In this document: piece by piece, positions 28,495-37,531 of the stretch | How positions within the stretch are numbered: the first letter of the stretch is position 1 | Layout of the letters: each line of letters starts with the position of its first letter | Source: Paracoccaceae bacterium | Lineage (GTDB): Bacteria > Pseudomonadota > Alphaproteobacteria > Rhodobacterales > Rhodobacteraceae | Assembly (NCBI GenBank): GCA_016938875.1 | Contig: JAFGTV010000022.1 | Location: 1 to 64,000, forward strand | Length of the DNA: 64,000 nucleotides | Direction: 5' to 3' | Made by a program: the position numbers and the translations under genes | Notes under the pieces: model-generated | Told to the model about the DNA's origin: nothing | Database searches by the model: none | Seen by the model: the letters and a program-made list of their open reading frames with translations, nothing else

Positions 28495-28695
28495 TTATCT
28501 GCACACGCCCGCGTCGTCGCACAGCGCACCCGCCGTGGCACCGACCGCGGCGCCGGCCACGACATTTGCGCCCACGGCGTCGGCCACGACAGCCCCGGCC
28601 ACCGCACCGACCGCGGCGCGTTCCTGGTCGGGCGACATGCAGCCTGCCACCAGGCCCAGTGCGGCAACCGCCGCGAGGAAATTGAATTTACGCAT
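28495..28695 (-). CDS. Small glycine-zipper lipoprotein
   Basis: 66 aa. MRKFNFLAAVAALGLVAGC is a lipoprotein signal with lipobox LVAGC; Cys19 should be lipidated. The mature part is an alanine/glycine zipper (AVGAVAGAVVADAVGANVVAGAAVGATAGA) and ends with two Cys (CDDAGVC). This type inserts in or associates with membranes. The exact role is unknown. It has its own downstream terminator. Confidence 0.85.
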   Translation of the reverse strand: MRKFNFLAAVAALGLVAGCMSPDQERAAVGAVAGAVVADAVGANVVAGAAVGATAGALCDDAGVCR

Positions 28696-29035
28696 TCTAC
28701 TCTGCCTCCGAAGGGTTTGTTCTTGCGACGCGAGTTTAGCGCGAAGTCAAAGGGGAACAAACGGGAAAGGCGCGCATGGGCGGAGCGCCGCCCATCGCCA
28801 GACGCCCCGACACCCGCCCGTTGCCGCCGTGACCCAAGGGTCGGCCTGACCCGGGGGGGGTCAGGCCTGGGGGTTGGGGAAGGGTAAAGGTAGTACCAAG
28901 CGCGAAGGCGAAGGGGTCTCGCCCGACCGCGCCTGTCCCAACTTTTTTCGAGTGCGCCGCAAAAGAGAAGCCCACAACGCATGGGCGAGCCTTTTTGGGC
29001 CGTTTCCCGCCCATTTTCGCACAGTGCGGGCAAAT
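28696..29035. other. 340-bp intergenic region with a GC hairpin
   Basis: No gene was found. A 10-bp-arm inverted repeat, GGCCTGACCC (28843-28852) with GGGTCAGGCC (28858-28867), encloses a run of G. No T-run follows on either strand, so it is not a standard terminator. The left edge should hold the promoter of the lipoprotein gene. Confidence 0.5.
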
Positions 29036-29395
29036 TCATGCCGATCCCCCGCCCTTGAACACCTCGGGGAAGGCCGCGCGGGCGCGGGGCACGTCGATTT
29101 TCAACAGTGCCTCATAGCTTTCGGGATCGAACGGATCTTCGGCCGGGACCACCTCGCGGCCAAAGAGCCACGACAGACGCCCCGCATCCAGGTTGCCGCG
29201 TTCGAACGGCTCTTGGCCGAAATTTTCCCACAGGGCCGCCATGAAACCGGCATCGGCCCGGCGATCGGCCGGGCGTCGGTCGGCATAGCGTTCGCGCGCA
29301 ACCAGGCGCGTCGCGCCATCCTTGTTGCCCCGGCGGATGGTGAATTGAAAATCCGTGCCCGGCAGACGGCCGGGAAACCCGCGATGCTTCATCAT
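29036..29395 (-). CDS. Conserved hypothetical protein, propionate cluster
   Basis: 119 aa from ATG 29395 (alternative 29392). There is no signal peptide. The sequence is charged, with KHRGFPGRLPGTDFQFTIRRGNKDGATRLVARERYADRRPAD and later SWLFGREVVPAEDPFDPESYEALLKIDVPRARAAFPEVF. I do not recognise a family. Frames extending further upstream lose coherence. It lies between the two small lipoprotein genes in the same direction. Confidence 0.6.
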   Translation of the reverse strand: MMKHRGFPGRLPGTDFQFTIRRGNKDGATRLVARERYADRRPADRRADAGFMAALWENFGQEPFERGNLDAGRLSWLFGREVVPAEDPFDPESYEALLKIDVPRARAAFPEVFKGGGSA

Positions 29396-29473
29396 GCCAA
29401 GGCCCCCCGGATTCGGGGCCCGGCCTGCGGGCCGGCAAAGGGCGGGGCGGGACGAACCCGCCCCTGGTCCCAA

Positions 29474-29605
29474 TCAGTACTTGTTGTAGGTCGGCTCTGC
29501 CGGGATCGCCTGCGGCTCGACGTAGACCACTTCTTCCTTCTGGGCGCAGGCCGCGACAAAGGCGACGAGGGACAGTGCGAAAAGGGCGTTGATGCTCTTG
29601 GACAT
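29474..29605 (-). CDS. 43-aa lipoprotein
   Basis: Short gene: M-SKSINALFALSLVAFVAAC, where the lipobox VAAC puts the lipid on Cys20, then a 23-residue mature tail ending PTYNKY. AGGAG lies about seven bases before ATG 29605. Mature residues include QKEEVVYVEPQ. The clear signal, lipobox and ribosome binding site support it despite its size. Function unknown; same direction as its pcc-cluster neighbours. Confidence 0.8.
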   Translation of the reverse strand: MSKSINALFALSLVAFVAACAQKEEVVYVEPQAIPAEPTYNKY

Positions 29606-29804
29606 CCGAAACTCCTGTTACTGGCTGGGGCGGACGGTCGCCCGGCCCCAATCGGGATAATGGTCACACACCCGTGACCATGAGTGATCATAGACCAAAA
29701 GGCGTGTTTTGCACATGACACATCTGCCCGGTGGGCGGGTCGTGACGCAAAAGGCGCATTCTTGCCGAGCGCGGGGCCATTGTCCGTGGAATTATGCGGC
29801 ATCG

Positions 29805-30206
29805 TCAGAAACCTTCCCAAATACAGCGCCCGTTTTCCGGGCGATAGGCCTCGAAGAATTGCGTCGCCTCGGGAACCGGGCTGCCAAACGGCACCGGCCG
29901 GTCCATCAAGGTGATGACGACCTGCGAGACCTGCGGACCGATCGCGGACAGCCGCGGCAGGGCGTAGGTCTCGCACAGAAAATCCATGTCCGCCTGCGCC
30001 ATGATGGCCGGCATCGTGCCGCCGTCCCGCGCGATCTGCGGCGCGAGAAAGCGAAACCGCACGGTCAGGCCCGAGGGGCCATGTTCGCCCTGGATCGTGT
30101 CGTGGAACGTCACGACCTGCCCCGAGGGCACATCCAGCGCGGCCTGCGCCTGCGCCGCACCGACCGCCAGCCCCCCGGCCAGCAGATATGCCCAGACCCT
30201 GCCCAT
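29805..30206 (-). CDS. DUF6497 secreted protein
   Basis: 133 aa from ATG 30206. The signal peptide is VWAYLLAGGLAVGAAQAQA. The mature part follows DUF6497 (DVPSGQVVTFHDTIQGEHGPSGLTVRFRFLAP; CETYALPRLSAIGPQVSQVVITLMDRPVPFG; ATQFFEAYRPENGRCIWEGF, shown in parts). Two Cys may form a disulfide. Likely periplasmic; function unknown. It begins 3 bases after the RidA-like gene ends. Confidence 0.85.
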   Translation of the reverse strand: MGRVWAYLLAGGLAVGAAQAQAALDVPSGQVVTFHDTIQGEHGPSGLTVRFRFLAPQIARDGGTMPAIMAQADMDFLCETYALPRLSAIGPQVSQVVITLMDRPVPFGSPVPEATQFFEAYRPENGRCIWEGF

Positions 30207-30208
30207 CC

Positions 30209-30604
30209 CTAGCCCTGCGGCCTGCGCGCCAGGCAGTCGATTTCCACCAGCGCGCCCACGGCCAGCGCGGTCACCCCGACCGTGGTGCGCGCAGGCCGCC
30301 GGTCGGGCGGAAAGAACCCCTGGTAGGTGTCGTTGAACACGGCGTAGTCGCGCTCGAACGCGGTCAGGTAGCAGCGGCACTGAACGATATGCGACAGATC
30401 CAGCCCCACCCCCTGCAACACGATTTCCAGGTTGCGCATCACCGCGCGGGTCTGCGCCGCGATCCCCTGTGGCAGGGGGGCGTCGGGGGCGGCGGGATCG
30501 GTGGGCATCTGGCCGGTCAGGATCACCCAGCCATCGGCCTCGACCGCGTGGGAAAACGGCGCGACCGGGCGCGGGCCACCGGGGATCATGTGAAAATCCG
30601 CCAT
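30209..30604 (-). CDS. RidA family protein
   Basis: 131 aa with the YjgF/YER057c/UK114 pattern: GPRPVAPFSHAVEADGWVILTGQMPTDP near the start, TRAVMRNLEIVLQGVGLDLSHIVQCRCYLT in the middle, and RTTVGVTALAVGALVEIDCLARR at the end (the normal RidA Arg of R-x-x-x-x-V is in RTTVGV). Members hydrolyse reactive enamines/imines or act as ring-forming trimers. It overlaps the upstream gene by one base and is part of the pcc-cluster string. Confidence 0.85.
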   Translation of the reverse strand: MADFHMIPGGPRPVAPFSHAVEADGWVILTGQMPTDPAAPDAPLPQGIAAQTRAVMRNLEIVLQGVGLDLSHIVQCRCYLTAFERDYAVFNDTYQGFFPPDRRPARTTVGVTALAVGALVEIDCLARRPQG

Positions 30605-30954
30605 TATCCAGCCTCCGTCAGGCGCGCGTGCGCCAGCCAGCGCGCGCGGTGGGCGGGATTGTTCAACAGTGCCGCGATGCGCGCCTCGGCCGGGGCGCTG
30701 GCCGCGCCGGGCGCCACGCGCCCGCCGGCGGTAACGCGCAGGCCCGTGGCGGTCTGGTCCACACGCACCACGGGGGAAAAGCCGCGCAGCCCACGCAGCG
30801 CGCGCCACATGTCCTGGCGGATCTGCTGGGCCAGGCGCCCCTTGCGCGCGGGCGGAAAACTGGCGCGCGCGCACAGATCGAACCGCGTCGGCAAATGCCG
30901 CGCCAGCGTCAGCGCATCTGCCTCGCGCAGGATATGCCAGCCCGTGCGTGCCAT
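30604..30954 (-). CDS. Conserved hypothetical protein downstream of pccB
   Basis: 116 aa beginning MARTGWHILREADALTLARHLPTRFDLCARASFPPARKGRLAQQIRQDMWRALRGLRGFSPVV, given here only to show its basic, Arg-rich character. There is no signal peptide. The start lies two bases from the pccB stop and the stop overlaps the RidA start by one base, which argues strongly for a real co-translated gene. Function unknown. Confidence 0.72.
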   Translation of the reverse strand: MARTGWHILREADALTLARHLPTRFDLCARASFPPARKGRLAQQIRQDMWRALRGLRGFSPVVRVDQTATGLRVTAGGRVAPGAASAPAEARIAALLNNPAHRARWLAHARLTEAG

Positions 30955-30956
30955 GG

Positions 30957-32489
30957 CTAGAGCGGGATATTGTCGTGCTTTTTCCACGGGTTCTCCAGCT
31001 TTTTGCCGCGCAGCGCGGCAAAGGCCCGCGCCACCCGCCGCCGGGTCGAGCGCGGCTGGATCACCTCGTCGATAAAGCCCTTTTCCGCCGCGACAAAGGG
31101 ATTGGCAAAGCGGTCCTCGTAATCGGCGGTACGCTGGGCGATCTTTTCGGGATCCCCCAGTTCCGAGCGATACAGGATCTCGGTCGCCCCCTTGGCGCCC
31201 ATCACCGCGATCTCGGCAGTGGGCCAGGCATAGTTGAAATCGCCCCGCAGGTGTTTCGAGGCCATCACGTCATAGGCCCCGCCATACGCCTTGCGGGTGA
31301 TGACGGTCACCTTGGGCACCGTCGCCTCGCCATAGGCAAAGAGCAGCTTGGCGCCATGCTTGATCACGCCGCCATATTCCTGCGACGTGCCGGGCAGGAA
31401 ACCGGGCACATCGACCAGGGTCAGGATCGGGATCTCGAACGCATCGCAAAACCGCACGAACCGCGCGGCCTTGCGCGAGCTGTCGATATCCAGGCACCCG
31501 GCCAGCACCATCGGCTGGTTGGCCACAACCCCGACGCTGCGCCCTTCCAGCCGGACAAATCCGGTGATGATGTTCTTGGCGAAATCTTCCTGGATCTCGT
31601 AGAAATCCCCCTCGTCCGCGATCTTGGCAATCAGCTCTTTCATATCGTAGGGCTGGTTGGGGTTGTCGGGGATCAGAGTGTCCAGGCTGTCCTCGATCCG
31701 GTCGGGATCGTCGAAAAACGGCCGCACGGGCGGCTTTTCGCGGTTGTTGAGCGGCAGGAAATCGACCAGGCGGCGCACCTCGTACAGCGCCTCGACATCA
31801 TTGTCGAACGCACCATCGGCGACCGAGCTTTTGCGCGTGTGGGTGGAGGCGCCGCCCAGTTCCTCGGCGGTGACGTGTTCGTTGGTGACGGTTTTCACCA
31901 CGTCGGGCCCGGTGACGAACATGTAAGAGCTGTCGCGCACCATGAAGATGAAATCGGTCATCGCAGGGCTGTAGACCGCGCCGCCCGCGCAGGGGCCCAT
32001 GATGATGCTGATCTGCGGCACCACGCCCGAGGCCATGATGTTACGCTGGAACACCTCGGCATAGCCCGCCAGCGAGGCGACCCCCTCCTGGATGCGCGCG
32101 CCGCCCGAATCGTTGATGCCGATGACCGGGGCGCCGTTCTGAACCGCCATATCCATGATCTTGCAGATCTTCTGGGCGTGGGTTTCCGACAGAGAGCCGC
32201 CGAAAACCGTGAAATCCTGGCTGAACACATAGACCATCCGGCCGTTGATCGTGCCCCAGCCGGTCACCACGCCATCGCCGTAGGGGCGGCTGTCTTCCAT
32301 CCCGAAATCGGTACAGCGATGGGCCACGAACATGTCGAACTCTTCGAAACTGCCCTCGTCCAACAGCAGGTCGATCCGCTCGCGCGCGGTCAGCTTGCCC
32401 TTTTTGTGCTGGCTTTCGATGCGTTTCTCGCCGCCGCCCATGCGGGCGATCTCGCGGCGGCGTTCAAGCTCGTGCAGGATGTCTTTCAT
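30957..32489 (-). CDS. pccB: Propionyl-CoA carboxylase beta subunit
   Basis: 510 aa carboxyltransferase. Two crotonase-type halves are seen, including the oxyanion-hole segments [23 protein letters not shown] and [17 protein letters not shown] in the N-half and [28 protein letters not shown] with [18 protein letters not shown] in the C-half. It transfers carboxylate from biotin on PccA to propionyl-CoA. It heads a run of minus-strand genes, and its upstream region (32561-32610) carries TTTGCAAA-type sites expected to be bound by PccR. Confidence 0.97.
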   Translation of the reverse strand: MKDILHELERRREIARMGGGEKRIESQHKKGKLTARERIDLLLDEGSFEEFDMFVAHRCTDFGMEDSRPYGDGVVTGWGTINGRMVYVFSQDFTVFGGSLSETHAQKICKIMDMAVQNGAPVIGINDSGGARIQEGVASLAGYAEVFQRNIMASGVVPQISIIMGPCAGGAVYSPAMTDFIFMVRDSSYMFVTGPDVVKTVTNEHVTAEELGGASTHTRKSSVADGAFDNDVEALYEVRRLVDFLPLNNREKPPVRPFFDDPDRIEDSLDTLIPDNPNQPYDMKELIAKIADEGDFYEIQEDFAKNIITGFVRLEGRSVGVVANQPMVLAGCLDIDSSRKAARFVRFCDAFEIPILTLVDVPGFLPGTSQEYGGVIKHGAKLLFAYGEATVPKVTVITRKAYGGAYDVMASKHLRGDFNYAWPTAEIAVMGAKGATEILYRSELGDPEKIAQRTADYEDRFANPFVAAEKGFIDEVIQPRSTRRRVARAFAALRGKKLENPWKKHDNIPL

Positions 32490-32560
32490 CGGCGCTGTCC
32501 CTCGCGGAAATTTGCGTCAACCTATCGGGCCGGGAACGTATCACAAAGCGGAATTCGGAA

Positions 32561-32610
32561 AATTTGCAAATTCTTGTCACCCGCACGATCGCAAATCGCA
32601 AATTCGCAAA
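32561..32610. promoter_or_regulatory. PccR-type operator sites in front of pccB
   Basis: AATTTGCAAATT (32561-32572) is a perfect palindrome. GCAAATCGCAAATTCGCAAA (32591-32610) holds tandem copies of the same half-site 7-8 bp apart. They lie 72-121 bp upstream of pccB and 65-114 bp upstream of the divergent MFS gene. PccR of Rhodobacter sphaeroides is known to bind TTTGCAAA-type repeats, and the matching regulator gene is encoded at 33982. Control of the MFS gene is inference. Confidence 0.78.
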
Positions 32611-32674
32611 AACGCCCCTGCCGCAGGCCCGGTGCGATATGGACATGATCCTGTCCCCGGCCTAAGTCTGATCC

Positions 32675-33910
32675 ATGTCAGCCCCCACGCCGGTGCGCTT
32701 TCTCGACCGCACCACCCCACCCCATATCATCACGCTTGTCCTGCTGGCCGGGATCTCTGCGCTGTCGATGAATATCTTTCTGCCGTCGCTGCCGAACATG
32801 GCGGCGGATTTCCAGACCGATTACCGGGTGATGCAACTGTCCGTGGCGGTCTATCTGGCGATGAACGCGGTGTTGCAGGTGCTGATCGGCCCGATTTCGG
32901 ATCGCTACGGGCGTCGGCCGGTCCTGCTGGTGTCGGGCGCGCTGTTCCTGGTGGCGACGCTGGGCTGCATCGTGGCCCCCACGGCGGCCAGCTTTCTGGC
33001 ATTTCGGATGGCCCAGGCGGTGATCGTCACCGGCATGGTGCTGAGCCGGGCCGTGGTACGCGACATGGTGCCCGATGCGCAGGCCGCCTCGATGATCGGC
33101 TATGTGACCATGGGCATGGCGCTGGTGCCGATGATGGGCCCGGCACTGGGCGGGATCCTGGATCAGGCGTTCGGCTGGCGGGCCAATTTCATCGCCTTGC
33201 TGGTCGCGGGAACCGGGGTGCTGGCGCTGACCTGGGCCGATCTGGGCGAAACCGCGACCCCGCGCAAGATCAGCCTGCTGGGCCAGTTCCGCCAATACCC
33301 CGAACTTTTCGGCTCTCGCCGGTTCTGGGGCTATGCGTTGGCGGCCAGCTTTGCCTCGGGGGCGTTCTTTGCCTATCTCGGCGGCGCACCCTTTGTCGGG
33401 TCAGAGGTGTTCGGCCTGCCCCCGGCGGCGCTGGGGCTGTATTTCGGGATCGCGGCACTGGGCTATATGGGCGGCAATTTCATCTCGGGACGCTATTCGG
33501 TGCGGCTGGGAATCAGCACGATGATCCTGCGCGGCACGTTGATCGCGGCCTCGGCGCCGGTGGTGTCGATGGCCCTGTTCGCGGCGGGGGCGACGCATCC
33601 GCTGGCATTCTTCGGGGTGATGGCCCTGGTGGGGTTCGGCAACGGCATGGTGCTGCCCAATGCCACCGCCGGGATGCTGTCGGTGCGCCCGCATCTGGCA
33701 GGCACCGCCAGCGGGCTGGGCGGCGCGATCATGATTGGCGGCGGGGCGGGCCTGTCGGCGCTGGCCGGCGCGATGCTGACACCGGGCACCGGGGCGTGGC
33801 CGCTGTTGGCGATCATGCTGGTCACCTCGACCAGCGCGGTCCTGTCGACGGTCTATGTGCGCTGGATCGACCGGCGCGAGGGGCCATTGGTCACCACCCC
33901 CAAGGGCTGA
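32675..33910 (+). CDS. Bcr/CflA-type MFS drug-resistance transporter
   Basis: 411 aa with 12 predicted membrane segments. The N-terminal ALSMNIFLPSLPNMAADFQTD and the motif A-like GPISDRYGRRPVLLVSGAL are typical of the Bcr/CflA drug exporter branch. It lies divergent from pccB with a shared 185-bp control region containing PccR-type sites, and directly upstream of pccR. A role in exporting propionate-related acids is possible, but the family mostly exports drugs and sugars; the substrate is unknown. Confidence 0.85.
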   Translation: MSAPTPVRFLDRTTPPHIITLVLLAGISALSMNIFLPSLPNMAADFQTDYRVMQLSVAVYLAMNAVLQVLIGPISDRYGRRPVLLVSGALFLVATLGCIVAPTAASFLAFRMAQAVIVTGMVLSRAVVRDMVPDAQAASMIGYVTMGMALVPMMGPALGGILDQAFGWRANFIALLVAGTGVLALTWADLGETATPRKISLLGQFRQYPELFGSRRFWGYALAASFASGAFFAYLGGAPFVGSEVFGLPPAALGLYFGIAALGYMGGNFISGRYSVRLGISTMILRGTLIAASAPVVSMALFAAGATHPLAFFGVMALVGFGNGMVLPNATAGMLSVRPHLAGTASGLGGAIMIGGGAGLSALAGAMLTPGTGAWPLLAIMLVTSTSAVLSTVYVRWIDRREGPLVTTPKG

Positions 33911-33928
33911 GCCCGCTTGCGCCCCGGC

Positions 33929-33965
33929 TTTGCAAAGGCTAGGCAGCGCATGGCAAATCCGCAAA
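33929..33965. promoter_or_regulatory. PccR-type sites upstream of pccR (autoregulation)
   Basis: TTTGCAAA occurs at 33929-33936 and GCAAATCCGCAAA at 33953-33965, ending 16 bases before the pccR start. They match the half-sites in front of pccB, so autoregulation is likely. Confidence 0.72.
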
Positions 33966-33981
33966 CCACATGAGGCGCACC

Positions 33982-35385
33982 ATGGCCACACGCAAGCTTT
34001 ATGCCGGGGTGAAACTGCGCGAGACCCGCACCCGGCTGGGTCTGACGCAAAAGGATTTCGCCGCCAAGCTGGGCGTGTCCCTGCCCTATCTCAACCAGAT
34101 GGAAAACAACAACCGCCCCGTCTCTTCGACGGTGCTGCTGGCGCTGGCCTCGGAATTCGGGTTCGACGTGACCGAGCTGTCCACCGGCGATGCCGAACGG
34201 CTGGTCAGCGACATGCGCGAAGCACTGGCCGACCCGGTATTCGCCGACCTGGCGCCGCCGTTGGCCGATCTGCGGCTGGCCGCCTCGAACGCCCCGGCGC
34301 TGGCGCGGGCGTTTCTGGAACTGCACCGCGCCTATCGCCAAAGCCACGAACGCCTTGCCTCGCTGGACGAGGCCCTGGGCCGCGAGGATGCCGCCCTCAG
34401 CCCATCGCCCTGGGAAGAGGTGCGCGACTTCTTTCACTATTGCGACAATTACATTGATGCCGTCGATCACGCAGCCGAGCATTTCATGCGTGACAGCGGC
34501 GACAGTTCGGACCCCGAAATACGCGCCATATCCGCTTTAGAAAAGGCCGGTATAACCCTGCATTTTCGTGATATTCCCGGCCTCCGCCAGTATGATCACG
34601 ACAGCCGCACCCTGACGCTTTCGGCCCGGCTTCAGGGGGCGACCCGGCGCTTTCAGTTGTTGCATCAACTTGCACTTATCACACAATCGCAGCTGCTAGA
34701 GGCCACCCTGGACCTGGCCCGGTTCCAAAGCCCCGAGGCCCGTGCCATCGCGCGCATCGGGATGGCCAATTACTTCGCCGGGGCCGCCCTGCTGCCCTAT
34801 ACCCGGTTTCTGGAGGCCGCCCGCGACACCCGCCACGACCTGGAACTGCTGGCCGACCGGTTCGGCGCCTCGGTCGAGCAGGTGGCGCATCGCCTTTCGA
34901 CGCTGCAAAGGCCCGGCGCCAAGGGGGTGCCGTTCTTTTTCGTGCGGGTCGATCAGGCCGGCACGATCACCAAGCGGCACTCGGCCACGCGGCTGCAATT
35001 CGCGCGCTTTGGCGGATCGTGCCCGCTGTGGAATGTCCACCGGGCGTTCGAAACACCGGGCCGGTTCCTGCGGCAACTGGCGGAAACACCGGACGGGGCG
35101 CGCTATTTCTGCCTGGCCTGTGACGTGACCAAGCCGGGTGGGGCCTGGGGCGCGCCGGTGCGCCGCTTTGCGATCGGGCTGGGATGCGAGATCCGCCATG
35201 CGCCGCAACTGGTCTATGCCGACGATCTGGACCTGAACAATTCCGCCGCGTTCGAACCGATCGGGATTTCATGCCGAATATGCGAGCGGCGCAATTGCCA
35301 CCAGCGCGCGGTGCCCCCGCTGGAACGACGGCTGAGCGTGAATGCCAACCGCCGGGGCGTGCTGCCCTATGAGGTTGCCGAATAG
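33982..35385 (+). CDS. pccR: PccR, short-chain acyl-CoA regulator (ScfR family)
   Basis: 467 aa from ATG 33982 (alternative ATG 33970). An N-terminal XRE-type HTH (VKLRETRTRLGLTQKDFAAKLGVSLPYLNQMENN) is followed by an IrrE/ImmA-like region without the zinc motif (QLLHQLALITQSQLLE) and a C-terminal domain rich in paired Cys (CLACD, CRICERRNC). This is the layout of ScfR regulators (PccR, RamB, MccR) that sense acyl-CoA. Known for R. sphaeroides PccR: it activates propionyl-CoA assimilation genes. The gene sits beside pccB with matching operators. Sensing of a CoA ester here is inferred. Confidence 0.9.
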   Translation: MATRKLYAGVKLRETRTRLGLTQKDFAAKLGVSLPYLNQMENNNRPVSSTVLLALASEFGFDVTELSTGDAERLVSDMREALADPVFADLAPPLADLRLAASNAPALARAFLELHRAYRQSHERLASLDEALGREDAALSPSPWEEVRDFFHYCDNYIDAVDHAAEHFMRDSGDSSDPEIRAISALEKAGITLHFRDIPGLRQYDHDSRTLTLSARLQGATRRFQLLHQLALITQSQLLEATLDLARFQSPEARAIARIGMANYFAGAALLPYTRFLEAARDTRHDLELLADRFGASVEQVAHRLSTLQRPGAKGVPFFFVRVDQAGTITKRHSATRLQFARFGGSCPLWNVHRAFETPGRFLRQLAETPDGARYFCLACDVTKPGGAWGAPVRRFAIGLGCEIRHAPQLVYADDLDLNNSAAFEPIGISCRICERRNCHQRAVPPLERRLSVNANRRGVLPYEVAE

Positions 35386-35409
35386 GTCTGCCCCCCAGCC
35401 AGGGGCGTG

Positions 35410-35433
35410 GCAACGCGGGCGTTGCGCCTTTTT
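35410..35433 (+). terminator. Probable terminator after pccR
   Basis: GCAACG (35410-35415), loop CGGG, CGTTGC (35420-35425), then GCC and five T. It begins 24 bp after the pccR stop. The stem is short. Between here and 35630 no gene is seen; a second hairpin (about 35493-35525, ending in T on the minus strand) may end transcription from the YdcH side. Confidence 0.65.
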
Positions 35434-35630
35434 CCACGGAACGCCCGAAACCGACCAGTGCGGATAACGCGTTGATAGCCCACATGAACGCAAAACCCCC
35501 GATCCGCTGGCGCGGTCGGGTTCGCGCGCACTGCGCCGTTCCACGAAACCGCTGGCCGAGCAGTTCCGCCAAAACGTCATTCCACGGGCCGAGGGCCCGC
35601 CGCCCCGCAGGACGGCGAGGCCGCCGAAAC

Positions 35631-35882
35631 CTAGGCCTTGGCCGTGGCCTCGGCCAGGATGCGGGCGATTTCATCCTTCAGGTGCATGCGCGACTTGCGC
35701 AACTCGCCCAGGTGCAGATCATCGGTGGGCTCGATATTGGTTTCGGCCCGGTGCACGGCGCCGTTGACCTCGTGATACTCGTCAACCAGACGGGCAAAAT
35801 GGGCATCGCTTTCCTTCAGCGCGTGGATCTGGTCGATCTGGTCGGGGAAATCAGCGGACAGTTCGTGCGGCGTATTCGACAT
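35631..35882 (-). CDS. YdcH family (DUF465) small helical protein
   Basis: 83 aa with the family helix ADFPDQIDQIHALKESDAHFARLVDEYHEVNGAVHRAETNIEPTDDLHLGELRKSRMHLKDEIARIL, shown only in outline. It forms a helical hairpin or coiled coil. Function is not established for this family. Its neighbour is a hemerythrin-like gene in the same direction, 84 bp away. Confidence 0.88.
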   Translation of the reverse strand: MSNTPHELSADFPDQIDQIHALKESDAHFARLVDEYHEVNGAVHRAETNIEPTDDLHLGELRKSRMHLKDEIARILAEATAKA

Positions 35883-35966
35883 CCCGGTCTCCTTGTTTTC
35901 GGGCGGTTCGCGCCAAGGCTAGGGGGCGCGCACGGGCGCGTCCTTGACCCCGATCAAGCGCGGCCC

Positions 35967-36533
35967 TCAGATCATCGGATCGCCGCCATGTTTCAGCAAG
36001 ATCGGCACCACCAGATCCTCTTCGTCGACCAGGTGGCGATCCAGGAAACCGGCAAACCCGGCCAACGTGGCGTTCAGCGCCCCGGCGCGATCGTTCTGGC
36101 GGATCGGTTCGGCCAGCAGCAGGCGGTTGGTGGCCTCGGCCAGCGCGTTCAAATGGCCATCCAGCGCATGGTGATCCAGATCGAGGATGTCAAAGCCGCG
36201 CTGCAATCCCGGCTCCAGCGCGGTCAGGCGCGGGAAATACTGGTGGTCCTCGATCTGGTGATGGCCGTGCAACTGGGTCAACAGGATCTGGGCCTGCCGT
36301 CCGGTTGCGCGGGTCAGGCGCAGCGGATCACCCTGGCGGTCCAGGATCGACTGCGTGCTTTCCTGCATCAGGGCCAACAGGTTGCGAAACAGCAGGTGAC
36401 GCTCCAGCCAGAACCGGATCAGACCGTCGAACCCGGCCTGGCTGTCCCACACATCGCGGGGGTAGTCGTTCAACAGCACGCGCAGCGCGTCTGGCAGGCC
36501 GGTGCGAACCTCTAGGTCAAATAACTCGCTCAT
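35967..36533 (-). CDS. Hemerythrin-like HHE domain protein
   Basis: 188 aa. A four-helix bundle is suggested with metal ligands in LERHLLFRNLLALM, QLHGHHQIEDHQYFPRL, LDLDHHALDGHL and FLDRHLVDEEDLVVPIL: His and Glu spaced as in non-haem diiron hemerythrin domains. It may bind oxygen, nitric oxide or iron. Start ATG 36533 is chosen because MSELFDLEVRTGLPDAL begins the domain; the upstream extension is unlikely. Confidence 0.86.
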   Translation of the reverse strand: MSELFDLEVRTGLPDALRVLLNDYPRDVWDSQAGFDGLIRFWLERHLLFRNLLALMQESTQSILDRQGDPLRLTRATGRQAQILLTQLHGHHQIEDHQYFPRLTALEPGLQRGFDILDLDHHALDGHLNALAEATNRLLLAEPIRQNDRAGALNATLAGFAGFLDRHLVDEEDLVVPILLKHGGDPMI

Positions 36534-36575
36534 GCCCGGGCAGTTAGCAGAGGCGCGCGGCACGGCAAGGCGCGG

Positions 36576-37493
36576 TCACATTTTAGTGGCCTCGACCGGC
36601 GGGGTGATCGCGCGGCGGTTCAGCACCGCCTCGCGCCAGGTGATGAAAACCACGGCACCGACGATCATCGCACCGCCCAGAACCACCCAGCCATCCACCG
36701 CCTCGCCAAAGACCAGCCAGCCCAGCAGCGTCGCCCAGACCAGTTGCAGGAACGTCACCGGCTGGGTCACCGTCAGGGGGGCCGCGCGAAACGCCATGGT
36801 CATCGAGTAATGCCCCGCCGTGGCAAAGAACGCGACCAGCAGCAACCAGAACAGCTGTCCCAGGGTGGGCGGCACCCAGACCGCGATGGCAAAGGGCGCC
36901 AGCGCCACGGTGACCGACAGCGACAACATCGCCACCACGACGGCGGCGCTGTCACGATCGCTCAGCCGTTTGGCCATCAGGTAGGAGGCCCCGAAAAACG
37001 CTGCCGTGAACAGCATCGCGATATGCCCGTCCGAGATTTCGCGAAACCCCGGGCGCAGGATTACCATGACCCCCAGAAACGCCATCGCGATCGCCATGAT
37101 CCGCCGCAGCGCCAGCTTTTCCCCCAGGAACAGCGCGGCCCCGATGGTGACGTAAACCGGGTTGAGATAGTTCATCGCCGTCACCTCGGCGATAGAGATG
37201 CGGGTCATCGCGTAAAACCAGCAGATCACGCCCAGCGCATGGGCCAAACCGCGCCAACCGTACAGAATCAGGGTGCTTCGGGTCAGACCGGCCCGAAAGA
37301 GCGGCCCCAGCATCGGCGCCAGGAACACCAGCCCCAGCAGATAGCGCAGGAACGCCGCCTCGGGCGCGGGCATGCCGGACCCCACGTGTTTCACCAGCGC
37401 GGTCACGGCAACGAAATTCGCGCCCGTCAGCAGCATCCACAGGATGCCCGCAAGAGGACGCTGCCCCCGGGAAGGTTCGGTCATGTCAGCCAT
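36576..37493 (-). CDS. DMT superfamily exporter (EamA type)
   Basis: 305 aa with ten membrane segments in two EamA repeats (for example LAGILWMLLTGANFVAVTALVKH, VICWFYAMTRISIAEVTAMNYLNPVYVTIGAALFLGE, LVWATLLGWLVFGEAVDGWVVLGGAMIVGAVVFITW, in parts). It probably exports an amino acid or metabolite. ATG 37493 begins the usual N-terminus. Confidence 0.88.
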   Translation of the reverse strand: MADMTEPSRGQRPLAGILWMLLTGANFVAVTALVKHVGSGMPAPEAAFLRYLLGLVFLAPMLGPLFRAGLTRSTLILYGWRGLAHALGVICWFYAMTRISIAEVTAMNYLNPVYVTIGAALFLGEKLALRRIMAIAMAFLGVMVILRPGFREISDGHIAMLFTAAFFGASYLMAKRLSDRDSAAVVVAMLSLSVTVALAPFAIAVWVPPTLGQLFWLLLVAFFATAGHYSMTMAFRAAPLTVTQPVTFLQLVWATLLGWLVFGEAVDGWVVLGGAMIVGAVVFITWREAVLNRRAITPPVEATKM

Positions 37494-37531
37494 GGGCCGA
37501 CTTGACGGCAACGCCACGCCCAGCGCAAGGG

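Noticed and set aside
28843-28867. Terminator
   Set aside because: A strong stem but no T-run on either strand.
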